From: Oligoflexia bacterium
Lineage (GTDB): Bacteria > Bdellovibrionota_C > UBA2361 > JAFLCA01
Assembly: GCA_019694465.1 (NCBI GenBank)
Contig: JAIBBV010000035.1
Location: forward strand, 1-40,366
Direction: 5' to 3'
DNA length: 40,366 nt
A program made the position numbers and the translations under genes. Below are positions 1 to 7,140 of the stretch, one piece after another. Position 1 is the first letter of the stretch, and each line of letters starts with the position of its first letter. The notes beneath the pieces were generated by a model. That model ran no database searches. It was not told where the DNA came from and saw nothing but the letters and a program-made list of their open reading frames with translations.

Positions 1-89
1 TATCCTTTTCTACTGAGCACTATAGAGGGCAGCAGAGAATTACTGTCTGCTATGCAGACTTCATCACATTGAATAATTTAGATAGAGTC
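1..89. other. Short stretch downstream of rpmB
   Basis: No coding region is seen here. A 6-bp inverted repeat (GTCTGC at 45-50, GCAGAC at 54-59, 3-nt loop) lies downstream of the rpmB stop. It has no T-run on the minus strand, so it is at best a weak processing or termination structure. Confidence 0.3.
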
Positions 90-332
90 TTAAGCTAACA
101 AGTCGTTAACCGTCATGCCGTTCTTCTGAAGAGCGGCCTCTAGTCCGAGCTTATCAATGGTGCGAATCATACGCGTTGATAGCTTAACTCTCACAGAGCG
201 CTTCAATGAAGGAATGAAGATCTTCTTGTTTTGAAGGTTAGCCAGAAAAATGTGATGAGTCTTGTTGTTTGCGTGACTTACGCGATGTCCGTTTTGGCGG
301 CCGACTTTAGAAATTGCGCACTTATGTGACAT
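90..332 (-). CDS. rpmB: 50S ribosomal protein bL28
   Basis: This is a structural protein of the large ribosomal subunit. The 80-residue product has the bL28 layout: an N-terminal MSHKCAISK segment, the VSHANNKT stretch that matches the family's VSHxNxKT motif, an NLQNKKIF segment, a basic middle, and a C-terminal helix containing IDKLGLEAAL. The length is normal. In many bacteria rpmB is next to rpmG (bL33), but no bL33 gene is seen in this window. The gene ends 90 bp from the window edge and is read away from the neighbouring gspK region, with about 400 bp of non-coding sequence upstream. Family assignment is firm from sequence. Confidence 0.93.
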   Translation of the reverse strand: MSHKCAISKVGRQNGHRVSHANNKTHHIFLANLQNKKIFIPSLKRSVRVKLSTRMIRTIDKLGLEAALQKNGMTVNDLLA

Positions 333-729
333 AACAAATACCGATAAGCTATTGAGTTTACAAATCTAGGTATTGGCCTGAGGGATCCATTAACCCCCTT
401 ATGGGCCCCGGAAGCTGCTATACCGTCTAAGGTGGACTACATTGGCCTACCTTCACTTCTGGACGGGGTAGTATACGGAGATGGCTAAAAAACGCAATAG
501 AGCGCCCAAGGTTATAACTGTATAGATTGCCAATAGAAATATGTGCCGAATAGGCCATATGCCGATGCTAGCTTAGGCCTAATGAAAAACGGTGGCCTAA
601 AGTCGACAGAAAGGGCCTAGGGCAGCTAAGGCCGGCCTTGAGTTTGCCTAGCTAGGTTCACAGCCTGTCCTTGCCTCGCCCAATGTCGATGCCATGGATT
701 GAATTCTTGCTGTGCCGTTCCTTTATAAT
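333..729. other. Non-coding stretch with clustered GGCC motifs
   Basis: No convincing gene is present. GGCC recurs at about 553, 576, 594, 614, 630 and 634, mostly 16-23 bp apart and often as GGCCTA or TAGGCC, with further copies near 375, 404 and 444. The stretch lies between the divergently oriented rpmB start and the gspK 3' end, so it should carry the rpmB promoter. I could not pick a clear -35/-10 pair. Confidence 0.35.
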
Positions 730-1770
730 TTAGAACAGCTCAATTGAGCGTACTTGGGGTAAAGCTCCTGCCTTGTCTCGCGAAACATATGCTCGCATGA
801 AGTAAGTTGATGTCTGATAATCAACTTTTGCTAGCACTTGGAACCAGCGGCTTTCAACGGTGATCATAGCGTTGATTTTGTCATATACTGGGTCACCAAT
901 AATTTCTCCCAAGCGCTCTTTTCGATTCTCAAAAGTGAAAGGCCCTTCCTCGCTTTTCCTGAAAGCAACGATGGCCTCAATATTGGCGTCCGTCAGCTCC
1001 TCCGAAAGTGACTTTAAGACCAACCCTGGGCATAGATTAATATTGATTACGTTTGCCCCAAAAATTGTAACTAAGGGCTCTAGTTTTCGCATGCGATTGG
1101 GGGTAAAGCCGGGAATAGTCTTAAGCTCTCCGACGCGTCGGAGAATTCGACCGTTTGGAAATGTTCCATCAGGCAGTTCGCTCTCAATGCCTTTCGCAAA
1201 GTCACCGGGATCGTAGGACTCTGAGTCCTGGTCCAAGTAGTCAATAAGGTTTGCGACCAATTCATCGCTCTTGAAGTGGCGATCCGGAAAATATCCAGTC
1301 TGATCCTTCTCCTCGTCCTCATCGAACCCTAAATTCTTGAATAGCCGCGCTGCGGCGTCGCGCCAATTTTTATCAGGCTCGCCTCCAGTAGTTGGGATGA
1401 TGGCGCGCAATGGAAATTTTGATTCTTCGGGACGAATTTCTAACTCTATGCTGGTGTTAGGTGAGTTTATGCCTAACAGCTCCAAGGGCACGGCAGCGCC
1501 AGAAGAAAATTTACCCCATAAATCCTGAGTGCCGTCTTCGGGGGTGTGATCCTCCCTAAGTAGCACGCGCGCAAAGCTAACTGCCGACTTAAGCATGTAC
1601 TCGGCTTGAAGTCCGTGCTCAACTGCGCGGTTAACACGTGCTGACACGAAGGAGGAATAGGTTAGATTTAGAACCAAGATACTGGCTAGCGCGACAATAA
1701 ATACAACCAGCAATAATGCAACTCCCGCTTGAGAGTGGCTAGATCGAGGGCACAAAAAAAGACGCCCCAT
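730..1770 (-). CDS. gspK: Type II secretion minor pseudopilin GspK
   Basis: GspK is the large minor pseudopilin that caps the pseudopilus tip of the type II secretion system in the inner membrane and periplasm. The 346-residue product begins with a basic leader ending in QAG (residues 14-16). A prepilin-peptidase-type site follows, then a hydrophobic helix (VALLLVVFIVALASILVL, about 17-34) without the Glu5 of major pseudopilins, as is usual for GspK. The rest fits the GspK periplasmic domain, with acidic calcium-site-like segments (DYLDQDSESYDPG) and helix-hairpin-helix-like FENRKERLGEI. No other gsp gene is adjacent, which is odd for T2SS. The ATG at 1770 lies inside a terminator-like hairpin, so a TTG at 1755 is an alternative start that keeps a 10-residue leader. 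Confidence 0.85.
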   Translation of the reverse strand: MGRLFLCPRSSHSQAGVALLLVVFIVALASILVLNLTYSSFVSARVNRAVEHGLQAEYMLKSAVSFARVLLREDHTPEDGTQDLWGKFSSGAAVPLELLGINSPNTSIELEIRPEESKFPLRAIIPTTGGEPDKNWRDAAARLFKNLGFDEDEEKDQTGYFPDRHFKSDELVANLIDYLDQDSESYDPGDFAKGIESELPDGTFPNGRILRRVGELKTIPGFTPNRMRKLEPLVTIFGANVININLCPGLVLKSLSEELTDANIEAIVAFRKSEEGPFTFENRKERLGEIIGDPVYDKINAMITVESRWFQVLAKVDYQTSTYFMRAYVSRDKAGALPQVRSIELF

Positions 1771-1790
1771 CCTTGAAGAATGGGGGCGTC
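1754..1790 (-). terminator. Rho-independent terminator overlapping the gspK start
   Basis: On the minus strand an 8-bp perfect GC-rich stem (plus-strand GACGCCCC 1761-1768 with GGGGCGTC 1783-1790) is followed at once by seven T residues (plus-strand A-run 1754-1760). It lies 40 bp past the stop of the small gene at 1830-2171, where a terminator would be expected. It also contains the gspK ATG (1768-1770), and the T-run encodes gspK codons 4-6. Confidence 0.75.
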
Positions 1791-1829
1791 GCTGACATGA
1801 CCTCTCTACTTTCTGGGCAAAAAAATCGT

Positions 1830-2171
1830 TTAGCAGAAATTAAAATCCTCGTCCTCTTGCTTCTGGTCTGAATTAAGTGCAAGTGACGAGAGAATCTGGC
1901 GCGCGTCATCGCGGATCATTGCGGACAATCCGTTTATCAAGGATACATGGCGGGAGACTTCCCCCCAGTTGCCCTTGTTGATGTGCTCGCAAAGAGTGAA
2001 TGCAAGCGAGCGCTGCTTGGCCAAAATTCCATCATAGGAGTTTAAGCGCTCCATGATGTCAGAGGGAACCGAGCCTTTCTTGGCTAATGTGCTTCGGGCG
2101 CTTACGATTGCCTTCTCCAAATCAGAGAATGACGAAAAGAGGCGCTCGATAATCGTGTTGTTTGTTTGCAT
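1830..2171 (-). CDS. Hypothetical small helical protein
   Basis: The product has 113 residues and no recognised family. It looks soluble and mostly alpha-helical, with an amphipathic first half (IIERLFSSFSDLEKAIVSA) and an acidic tail ending DEDFNFC. There is no signal peptide or membrane segment. The start is supported by AAGGG nine bases before the ATG on the minus strand. The gene ends in a strong terminator that overlaps gspK. Two inverted repeats lie 49-100 bp upstream of the start and may be operator sites. The size and helical nature recall small chaperones such as FlgN, but I see no specific match and do not assign it. Confidence 0.6.
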   Translation of the reverse strand: MQTNNTIIERLFSSFSDLEKAIVSARSTLAKKGSVPSDIMERLNSYDGILAKQRSLAFTLCEHINKGNWGEVSRHVSLINGLSAMIRDDARQILSSLALNSDQKQEDEDFNFC

Positions 2172-2219
2172 GATGATAATCCCTTCTATTTGCCTTACGG
2201 TTCTCTACCTTATGTTATT

Positions 2220-2235
2220 CGAGTCTTGCGACTCG
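2220..2235. repeat. 6-bp perfect inverted repeat
   Basis: CGAGTC (2220-2225) and GACTCG (2230-2235) are separated by TTGC. It lies 7 bp from a much longer inverted repeat and 49 bp upstream of the minus-strand gene at 1830-2171. The pair could be regulator sites or leader-RNA hairpins. Confidence 0.55.
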
Positions 2236-2242
2236 CTGTGAC

Positions 2243-2271
2243 ATTGATAAATCTCAACGAGATTTATCAAT
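2243..2271. promoter_or_regulatory. 13-bp perfect inverted repeat, candidate operator
   Basis: ATTGATAAATCTC (2243-2255) and GAGATTTATCAAT (2259-2271) are perfect complements with a 3-nt AAC spacer. There is no adjacent T-run and the stem is AT-rich. The position, 72 bp upstream of the minus-strand gene start at 2171, fits an operator for a dimeric repressor. A leader hairpin is the alternative. Confidence 0.55.
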
Positions 2272-2580
2272 TCTCTAAGGCACATTCCGTTGTGCAAACC
2301 TCAGAATTATCTGCCCCATTCCCTATGGATTTTGAGGCGGTTAGTGAGGCCCAGCGTTCCGTGCTGTCTCGTTATCTCTCTTATGGCAAGCAGCTTGCCA
2401 AGTAAGAGCTCAAGTCAGATCCAGAAGTTAGCAGTATACGAAAAGTTCGCACATGCGACAATTGAATCATTGAACGCCAATAATTACAGAGATTCTGGGA
2501 GCTTAGACTAGTGTCGTATTTTTGTACGACTGTTCTAGGAGGCGACAGGAAAGAGCCATCATATACGGATACAATTGACG

Positions 2581-3675
2581 TTAAAGCCAGCCCTTGCGGC
2601 GAAAGACGAACAACATCCCCATAGCCACACCGAACATGGTGAGAAGCACTAAGGGATAGCCAAGTTGTGCCTCTAGCTCGGGCATATACTTGAAGTTCAT
2701 TCCGTACACCCCGGCAATAAAACTTAAGGGCATGAAAATGGTGGAGACCATGGCGAGCATCATCATGACGCTATTCATTCGATTGCTTAGACCGGATAGA
2801 TAGATTTCCATTAATCCAGCTGCCATGTCACGATCTGCTTCAAGGATGTCTATTAATTCAACTACGTGGTCGTAGACATCGCGAATAAATATGAGTGTCT
2901 GCGGCGATAGAAAACGAGATTCATCGCGTAGCAAGCCACTCATCATTTCGCGCAGGGGCCAGACTGCCCGGCGTAAGTTCATCGTTAGGCGCTTAATGCG
3001 GTACATTTCTCGCAGCGTTTTTTCATTAGGGTGGGAGATTGCTTCATGCTCGAGTCGACCAAGAGTTTCGCCTACCAACTCCAGGCCTCCAAAATAACTA
3101 TCAACGATGCTGTCTAATAGTGCGTAGGCCAAGTAGTCGGCGCCGAACTTGCGAAGACGTCCCTTGCCGGCACGGAGGCGCTCGCGCACTGGTGCGAAAA
3201 TGTCATAAGAGTTCTCTTCCTGGAAGCTAATCACGACGTCGCGGGCGAGAATTATGGATACCTGTTCAGTTACAATTTTTCTCTTATGCGCAGCAGGATG
3301 AGCTGACTTGAGCAAGATAAAAAGATGCTCGTCATAGTGCTCACACTTTGGTCGTTTACTGGTATTGAGCAAGTCTTCCATAAGCAGGGGATGTAGCCCA
3401 AAGACTTGCCCTATTTTCTCCACTAACTCAACTGAATGTATGCCATCCACATCGACCCAGGTAATTGATCCATCTTTGGGGCCAATTGACTCGCTGGTTA
3501 AATCCGTAACGTCTTCTACCTGCAGGGTTTGCTCATTGAAGCGGGTCACCCGAACGGTAGGTGCGCTGCTACGTGGTTCCCCAACGTAGACCAAAGTTCC
3601 AGGGGGTAGGCCAGCCTTCTGTGAACGTGAGAACCCTGAATTCGCCATGTGGGTATTATCTGCAAGCCCGGGCAT
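2581..3675 (-). CDS. corA: CorA family magnesium/cobalt channel
   Basis: CorA forms a homopentameric inner-membrane channel for Mg2+ and Co2+. The 364-residue product has the long N-terminal cytoplasmic domain and stalk helix, then two C-terminal membrane helices. The YGMNF selectivity signature follows the first helix (MSTIFMPLSFIAGVYGMNF), and the protein ends with a basic RRKGWL tail, both diagnostic. Length is normal for the family. The ATG at 3675 has no clear ribosome-binding site; an in-frame ATG at 3648 gives a start nearer the usual family N-terminus. It diverges from the flavoprotein gene at 3727 with only about 50 bp between them, so the two promoters must be packed together or overlap. 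Confidence 0.93.
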   Translation of the reverse strand: MPGLADNTHMANSGFSRSQKAGLPPGTLVYVGEPRSSAPTVRVTRFNEQTLQVEDVTDLTSESIGPKDGSITWVDVDGIHSVELVEKIGQVFGLHPLLMEDLLNTSKRPKCEHYDEHLFILLKSAHPAAHKRKIVTEQVSIILARDVVISFQEENSYDIFAPVRERLRAGKGRLRKFGADYLAYALLDSIVDSYFGGLELVGETLGRLEHEAISHPNEKTLREMYRIKRLTMNLRRAVWPLREMMSGLLRDESRFLSPQTLIFIRDVYDHVVELIDILEADRDMAAGLMEIYLSGLSNRMNSVMMMLAMVSTIFMPLSFIAGVYGMNFKYMPELEAQLGYPLVLLTMFGVAMGMLFVFRRKGWL

Positions 3676-3726
3676 TCGAGCAACCGGTATGTGAAAGAGT
3701 GCCCAATTATGTTTTAATTAGCCGGC

Positions 3727-4866
3727 ATGATGGACACCGAACAGGTCGATTTAGTTGTAGTTGGGGGAGGAATCTCGGGTCTCGGCGTATTGCTGGAAGC
3801 GAGTCTTAATGCATTCTCAGCAGTTCTATTAGAGAAAGGTAAGATCTGCCAGGCAACTTCAGCCAACTCGTTACGAATTATCCATGGTGGTTTGCGTTAT
3901 CTACAGACGATGGATCTACCACGCATCCGGGAATCAGTGGAGGCGCAAGCCGAGCTGCTAGAAGACTTTCCAGGTGCGATTGAGAAGATTCGCTTCTTGG
4001 CCCCCTTAAGTGGGCAGGGCTTAAAAAAAGGTCCCCTGGTGCGCGTTGCTGCTGGATTATATCGAGCGTATGTAGGGAAAATCCTAAAGCGCCGGGCAGA
4101 GGTGTCAGTACTTTCCTCCGCTGAAACAGCTGAAATAGCCCCATTCTTAGATGCTCCCTTTGGTTCGCTGTGGTGGCAGGATGGCTTGATGCTAGATCCA
4201 TACGAGATCGTCGAGGCGGTAAGAGCCAAAGCTGTCGCTTGTGGAGCGCGAGTGGCGGAGGAGTGCCGTGTCACATCTGTCGACAGGGTCGAAGCGGGAT
4301 TTGTGGTACGCTATCGTTGCGATGGGCGGGAGCATCAGGTGCGTGCGCGTACCGTGGTAAACGCCAGTGGTCCATGGTTATTTTTGGTAGGTAAGGATGC
4401 CCGCGATTCAAAACGCATCCCGTCTGTCACCTATTGTCGAGCCTTTAATGTCATTGTTAATAGGGCGCTGAAGGAATCTCTCGCAATAGGAGTGGAAAAT
4501 TCAGCCGGGCGCTACTTATTTGCTGTGCCGCGTGCTCAGTATGCCGCCCTGGGGACAGGGTACCTTGAATTCTCTGGTAGTGCAGACCAAGCGCATGTAA
4601 GCGACGATGAAGTACAGGCATTTCTGCGCGAATTCCAGCAGGTGCTGCCAGCGATTGATTGCACTTTGGAGGACGTTGTTAAGGTGGAAGTTGGTATTCT
4701 TCCTATGCGCCCCGATAAAAACGGCATCCCACAGCTAATCGGTGCCGAGGAAGTGTATGATCATGAGGGCTTTGTAGATCTTTTGAGTACCAAGTACACT
4801 ACCTTTAGAACTCAGGCGCGCCGGGCGATTTCACTTATTCGTCCCTACATTACGCGCGCCAAATAG
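3727..4866 (+). CDS. GlpD-like FAD-dependent glycerol-3-phosphate dehydrogenase
   Basis: This is a flavin-dependent oxidoreductase of the DAO fold, closest by motif to aerobic glycerol-3-phosphate dehydrogenase, which passes electrons to quinones at the inner membrane. The Rossmann dinucleotide site VVGGGISGLG is at residues 11-20. The HGGLRYL motif (53-59), characteristic of GlpD, follows. A second flavin-contact segment NASGPW and the STKYTTFR motif near the C-terminus (GlpD has a similar KWTTYR segment) are also present. At 379 residues it stops soon after that motif and lacks the C-terminal helical domain of about 120 residues in typical GlpD. The coding frame shows no sign of decay, so it is probably a naturally short subfamily. 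Exact substrate is uncertain. A lipoprotein gene follows 14 bp downstream. Confidence 0.78.
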   Translation: MMDTEQVDLVVVGGGISGLGVLLEASLNAFSAVLLEKGKICQATSANSLRIIHGGLRYLQTMDLPRIRESVEAQAELLEDFPGAIEKIRFLAPLSGQGLKKGPLVRVAAGLYRAYVGKILKRRAEVSVLSSAETAEIAPFLDAPFGSLWWQDGLMLDPYEIVEAVRAKAVACGARVAEECRVTSVDRVEAGFVVRYRCDGREHQVRARTVVNASGPWLFLVGKDARDSKRIPSVTYCRAFNVIVNRALKESLAIGVENSAGRYLFAVPRAQYAALGTGYLEFSGSADQAHVSDDEVQAFLREFQQVLPAIDCTLEDVVKVEVGILPMRPDKNGIPQLIGAEEVYDHEGFVDLLSTKYTTFRTQARRAISLIRPYITRAK

Positions 4867-4880
4867 GTAGGGGATTATCT

Positions 4881-5198
4881 ATGGCTATCATCAGATTTTT
4901 ACCAATTCTAGTCTGTGCCTTGGGGGTAGCAGCCTGCTCGGATGCCCAGCAAATGAAGATCCCACGCACCTATGAGGAATGTTTGGGTGTGCCACATACG
5001 CTTACTAGGTCGGTTCCTCCCGCCTGTGTGAGTGAGGGAGGTATCATTTTTCGCCGCGAAGGTAGCATTCAGCCAATTTGTGTAGACCGCTGTGGTGACG
5101 GCACTTGTGAAGAAATAGTATGCGCAGGTTCCGGGTGCCCTTGCCCGGAGACGAACGCCAGCTGTCCAAAAGACTGTCCAGCTGCAGGTCATGAATAG
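4881..5198 (+). CDS. Small cysteine-rich lipoprotein
   Basis: The 105-residue product starts with a lipoprotein signal peptide ending in the lipobox VAAC, which predicts lipidation at Cys19. The mature part is rich in cysteine, especially near the C-terminus (CVDRCGDGTCEEIVC, then CPCPETNASCPKDC), so disulfides or metal binding outside the cytoplasm are likely. The CGDGTCEE type of motif recurs in secreted proteins of delta-proteobacteria and similar groups, but I know no assigned function for it. The last 8 bp overlap the rsmE start in a different frame, so the two are translationally coupled. The link with rRNA methylation is probably positional only. Confidence 0.7.
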   Translation: MAIIRFLPILVCALGVAACSDAQQMKIPRTYEECLGVPHTLTRSVPPACVSEGGIIFRREGSIQPICVDRCGDGTCEEIVCAGSGCPCPETNASCPKDCPAAGHE

Positions 5199-5991
5199 CC
5201 TCCTTATTTTTCCGGAAGAATTGCTTGAAAATAATCAGGTGGTTCTCAAGGGAGATCGAGCTGAACACGCGGTAAGTACGCATAAGTTAAGTACTGGAGC
5301 GAGGGTTCGAGCCGCTCTGGTAAATGTTGGTCGTGGTGAGGCGCATGTAGACTCAATCGCCAGAGATCAGGTGCGGCTAAGCTATCATAATCTTCTGCCA
5401 CCACTTAACGCACGACCGCTCGACTTCTTAGTGGCGGTAAGTAGACCTCAAACTGTTAAGAAAGTTTTGCAATTCGCTGCAATGACCGGCGTGCGGTCCG
5501 TGCAATTTGTGCGGGCGGAGCGAAGCGAAAAAAGTTATCTCGATTCTGGAGTTTGGGAAGAAAAACAGCTTCGGCGTGAGCTAGCTCTCGGAATTGAGCA
5601 GAGCTATGACTGTAGATTACCAGAAATTGGTCTGCATCGGCGCTTCCTTCCATTTGCTGAGGATGTGCTACCGAACTTCTTGCGGGAGCGGCAGGCTCAG
5701 CTGCTAGTTGCAGATACTCAGCATTCTCAGAGATCGCCTCTTGTTGATTTGTCGCCGCGACTGTCTAAGTCCTTTGTGATTGCGATTGGACCAGAACTGG
5801 GTTGGAATGAGTTTGAGTTAGGGCTTTTCCTAAAGCAGGAGGCTTTACTGGTGGATTTGGGGCCCCGGATCCTACGAACGGAGACAGCGCTCGCTGTCCT
5901 GTCTAGTCAAGTGGAGGTCATAGAGGCATTCAAGAGAACCGCGTTCTATAGAGTGCCGGGGGAGGGATCAAGACTTGCGACGAAAAGCTAA
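5191..5991 (+). CDS. rsmE: 16S rRNA m3U1498 methyltransferase RsmE
   Basis: RsmE is a SPOUT-class enzyme that methylates N3 of U1498 in 16S rRNA using S-adenosylmethionine. The 266-residue product has the N-terminal PUA-like RNA-binding region (about 1-75) and the knotted C-terminal domain. Its hallmarks are VSRPQTVKKVLQ in place of the usual K-x-x-(R/K)-x-(E/D) segment, IGPELGWNEFE (family IGPEGG-F-x-E), and the knot segment LGPRILRTETA. The second Gly of the GPEGG motif is replaced, giving GPELG, a mild deviation. The ATG overlaps the lipoprotein stop by 8 bp. Length and motif order are normal for the family. Confidence 0.9.
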   Translation: MNSLLIFPEELLENNQVVLKGDRAEHAVSTHKLSTGARVRAALVNVGRGEAHVDSIARDQVRLSYHNLLPPLNARPLDFLVAVSRPQTVKKVLQFAAMTGVRSVQFVRAERSEKSYLDSGVWEEKQLRRELALGIEQSYDCRLPEIGLHRRFLPFAEDVLPNFLRERQAQLLVADTQHSQRSPLVDLSPRLSKSFVIAIGPELGWNEFELGLFLKQEALLVDLGPRILRTETALAVLSSQVEVIEAFKRTAFYRVPGEGSRLATKS

Positions 5992-6073
5992 TAAAGTGAA
6001 TCTAATATAGAGGCTTAAAGGTTCTAAGATTTGGCCCGTTTGTTTAACCCTCGACTTGAAATAGCAATTCCAA

Positions 6074-6649
6074 ATGGCAGAGAAGAAAGAGGAAGGCGAA
6101 GAAAAGAAAGAAGGTGAAGCTGAAGCCAAGCCCAAGGGCAAAGGCAAGCTTATCATCATTATTGCCGTTGTGGTGCTTCTGCTTGGAGGTGGCGGAGCCG
6201 CATTTTTTTTAATGGGCAGCAAAGCTGAGCCAGCCGACGCGGAGCATGCCGAAGAAAACCATGACGAGGAGCAGAAGCATCTTGTAACTGCAGACCTAGA
6301 GCCGATTATCGTAAATTTGTCAGAGACATCCAACTTCTTAAAAGTCTCCTTACTATTGGAGATGGATAACTCAATTTTGGAAAAGGCAGCTGGTGAGCAC
6401 GCCGCTGGTGGTGAAGGGGGCGGTGAAGGTGAAAGTAAAAGCGGTTTGCCTGGCCCATTGGGACCTAGAACCCCTATGATTCGTGATGCTGTGATTAAAG
6501 TCCTATCCTCAAAGAAAGCCGCCGATGTTTTGACCATCGAAGGCAAAGAGCAAATCAAAGAGGAGCTGATCGAAGCGATGAATGAGGCAAGTGGTCTGGA
6601 AGAAGGGCCAATCGTGGCCGTGTATTTTAGCGACTTTATCGTCCAATAA
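6074..6649 (+). CDS. fliL: Flagellar basal body-associated protein FliL
   Basis: FliL is a single-span inner-membrane protein that surrounds the stators of the flagellar motor. The 191-residue product has a charged cytoplasmic N-terminus (about 1-24, very Glu/Lys-rich), one membrane helix (about 26-47, with a GGGGAAFF end), and a periplasmic stomatin-like domain. This starts with the DLEPIIVNLSE strand and ends VAVYFSDFIVQ, matching the family's conserved closing strand. A Gly/Glu-rich insertion at about 114-126 is unusual. It stands alone: no fliM or fliN follows, unlike classical flagellar operons. It is 82 bp after rsmE and its ribosome-binding site is weak. Confidence 0.9.
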   Translation: MAEKKEEGEEKKEGEAEAKPKGKGKLIIIIAVVVLLLGGGGAAFFLMGSKAEPADAEHAEENHDEEQKHLVTADLEPIIVNLSETSNFLKVSLLLEMDNSILEKAAGEHAAGGEGGGEGESKSGLPGPLGPRTPMIRDAVIKVLSSKKAADVLTIEGKEQIKEELIEAMNEASGLEEGPIVAVYFSDFIVQ

Positions 6650-6797
6650 ACTGTAGAAATCTGTATTTGATGAAACAGGTAGGGTACGATCTAACCGAAG
6701 CTCTGTGGTTTTTAATTAGCTACATTAATGCCTGACACTGGTTGTCAGATCGAATAGCGACTATTGTAAATAAACATAAGTTTGAAGAGAGCATCTA

Positions 6798-6872
6798 TCG
6801 GGGTGAAAGGATTTGAACCTTCGACCTCACGGTCCCGAACCGTGCGCTCTAGCCAGACTGAGCCACACCCCG
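6798..6872 (-). tRNA. tRNA-Pro (anticodon CGG)
   Basis: On the minus strand a cloverleaf folds cleanly. The acceptor stem pairs CGGGGTG with CACCCCG and leaves discriminator A. The D arm is GCTCAGTCTGGCTAGAGC. The anticodon stem CACGG/CCGTG encloses the loop TTCGGGA, giving anticodon CGG. The T arm contains GGTTCAAATCC. CCA is not encoded and must be added after transcription. It is convergent with fliL. No sign of an integrated element with an attachment-site duplication was seen beside it. Confidence 0.93.
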
Positions 6873-7104
6873 TTAATGAGGGCGTCATCGTAACAACAGC
6901 CTCTTAGGCCTGCAAGCTGGTCAGGAACGAAGTAGCCAGCAGTCATAGATCCAAGCAGGAACATTAGGGTAGCTACCGAAGTTGTAGTTAGCTGAGGGAT
7001 GTTGAAAATGGAGTGGCTACATAACTAACTGAAGATATTCACTATTTATCCATCGTCGCTAGTATACCCGCATAGCCTAAGCATGCATAACTCCTACAGA
7101 AGTG

Positions 7105-7110
7105 TATAAT
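7105..7110 (+). promoter_or_regulatory. Candidate -10 box for the small-gene pair
   Basis: A perfect TATAAT preceded by TG (bases 7103-7104) lies 30 bp upstream of the ATG at 7141. No good -35 hexamer is seen 17 bp upstream, so it is at best a promoter with a weak -35 element. Confidence 0.4.
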
Positions 7111-7140
7111 GCTGCCTTCTAGTTTGTAGTACTTGTGACT

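Larger units (their letters stand above)
2172..2580. other. Non-coding stretch with inverted repeats
   Basis: This region lies between the start of the small gene at 1830-2171 and the 3' end of corA. It holds the two inverted repeats listed separately. A weak 6-bp hairpin, GTCGTA (2513-2518) with TACGAC (2525-2530), could sit at the end of the corA transcript but has no T-run. A plus-strand open frame ending at 2405 crosses both inverted repeats and has no ribosome-binding site, so I do not call it a gene. Confidence 0.4.
6650..7140. other. Intergenic region around tRNA-Pro
   Basis: Apart from tRNA-Pro at 6798-6872 I see no gene here. The only recognisable element is a TATAAT hexamer at 7105-7110, about 30 bp before the next start. 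There is no clear terminator hairpin with T-run after fliL. Confidence 0.4.

Noticed and set aside
403..416. Motif CCCGGAAGCT shared with 21379-21388
   Set aside because: Only 10 bases match and flanking sequence does not align, so chance is the simplest explanation.
481..525. Fourteen-codon open frame encoding MAKKRNRAPKVITV
   Set aside because: It resembles the start of a small ribosomal protein but is far too short for bL33, stops at once, and its GGAG abuts the ATG with no spacing.
724..729. TATAAT on the plus strand just past the gspK stop
   Set aside because: It would drive transcription antisense to gspK, and no -35 element lies at a suitable distance.
2166..2405. Plus-strand open frame of 79 codons
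   Set aside because: It starts inside the well-supported minus-strand gene, runs through two inverted repeats, and has no ribosome-binding site or recognisable domain.
6798..6872. tRNA-Pro as an integration site for the T4SS region
   Set aside because: The T4SS cluster is 15 kb away, with ordinary chromosomal genes between, and I saw no integrase and did not notice a duplicated tRNA end.
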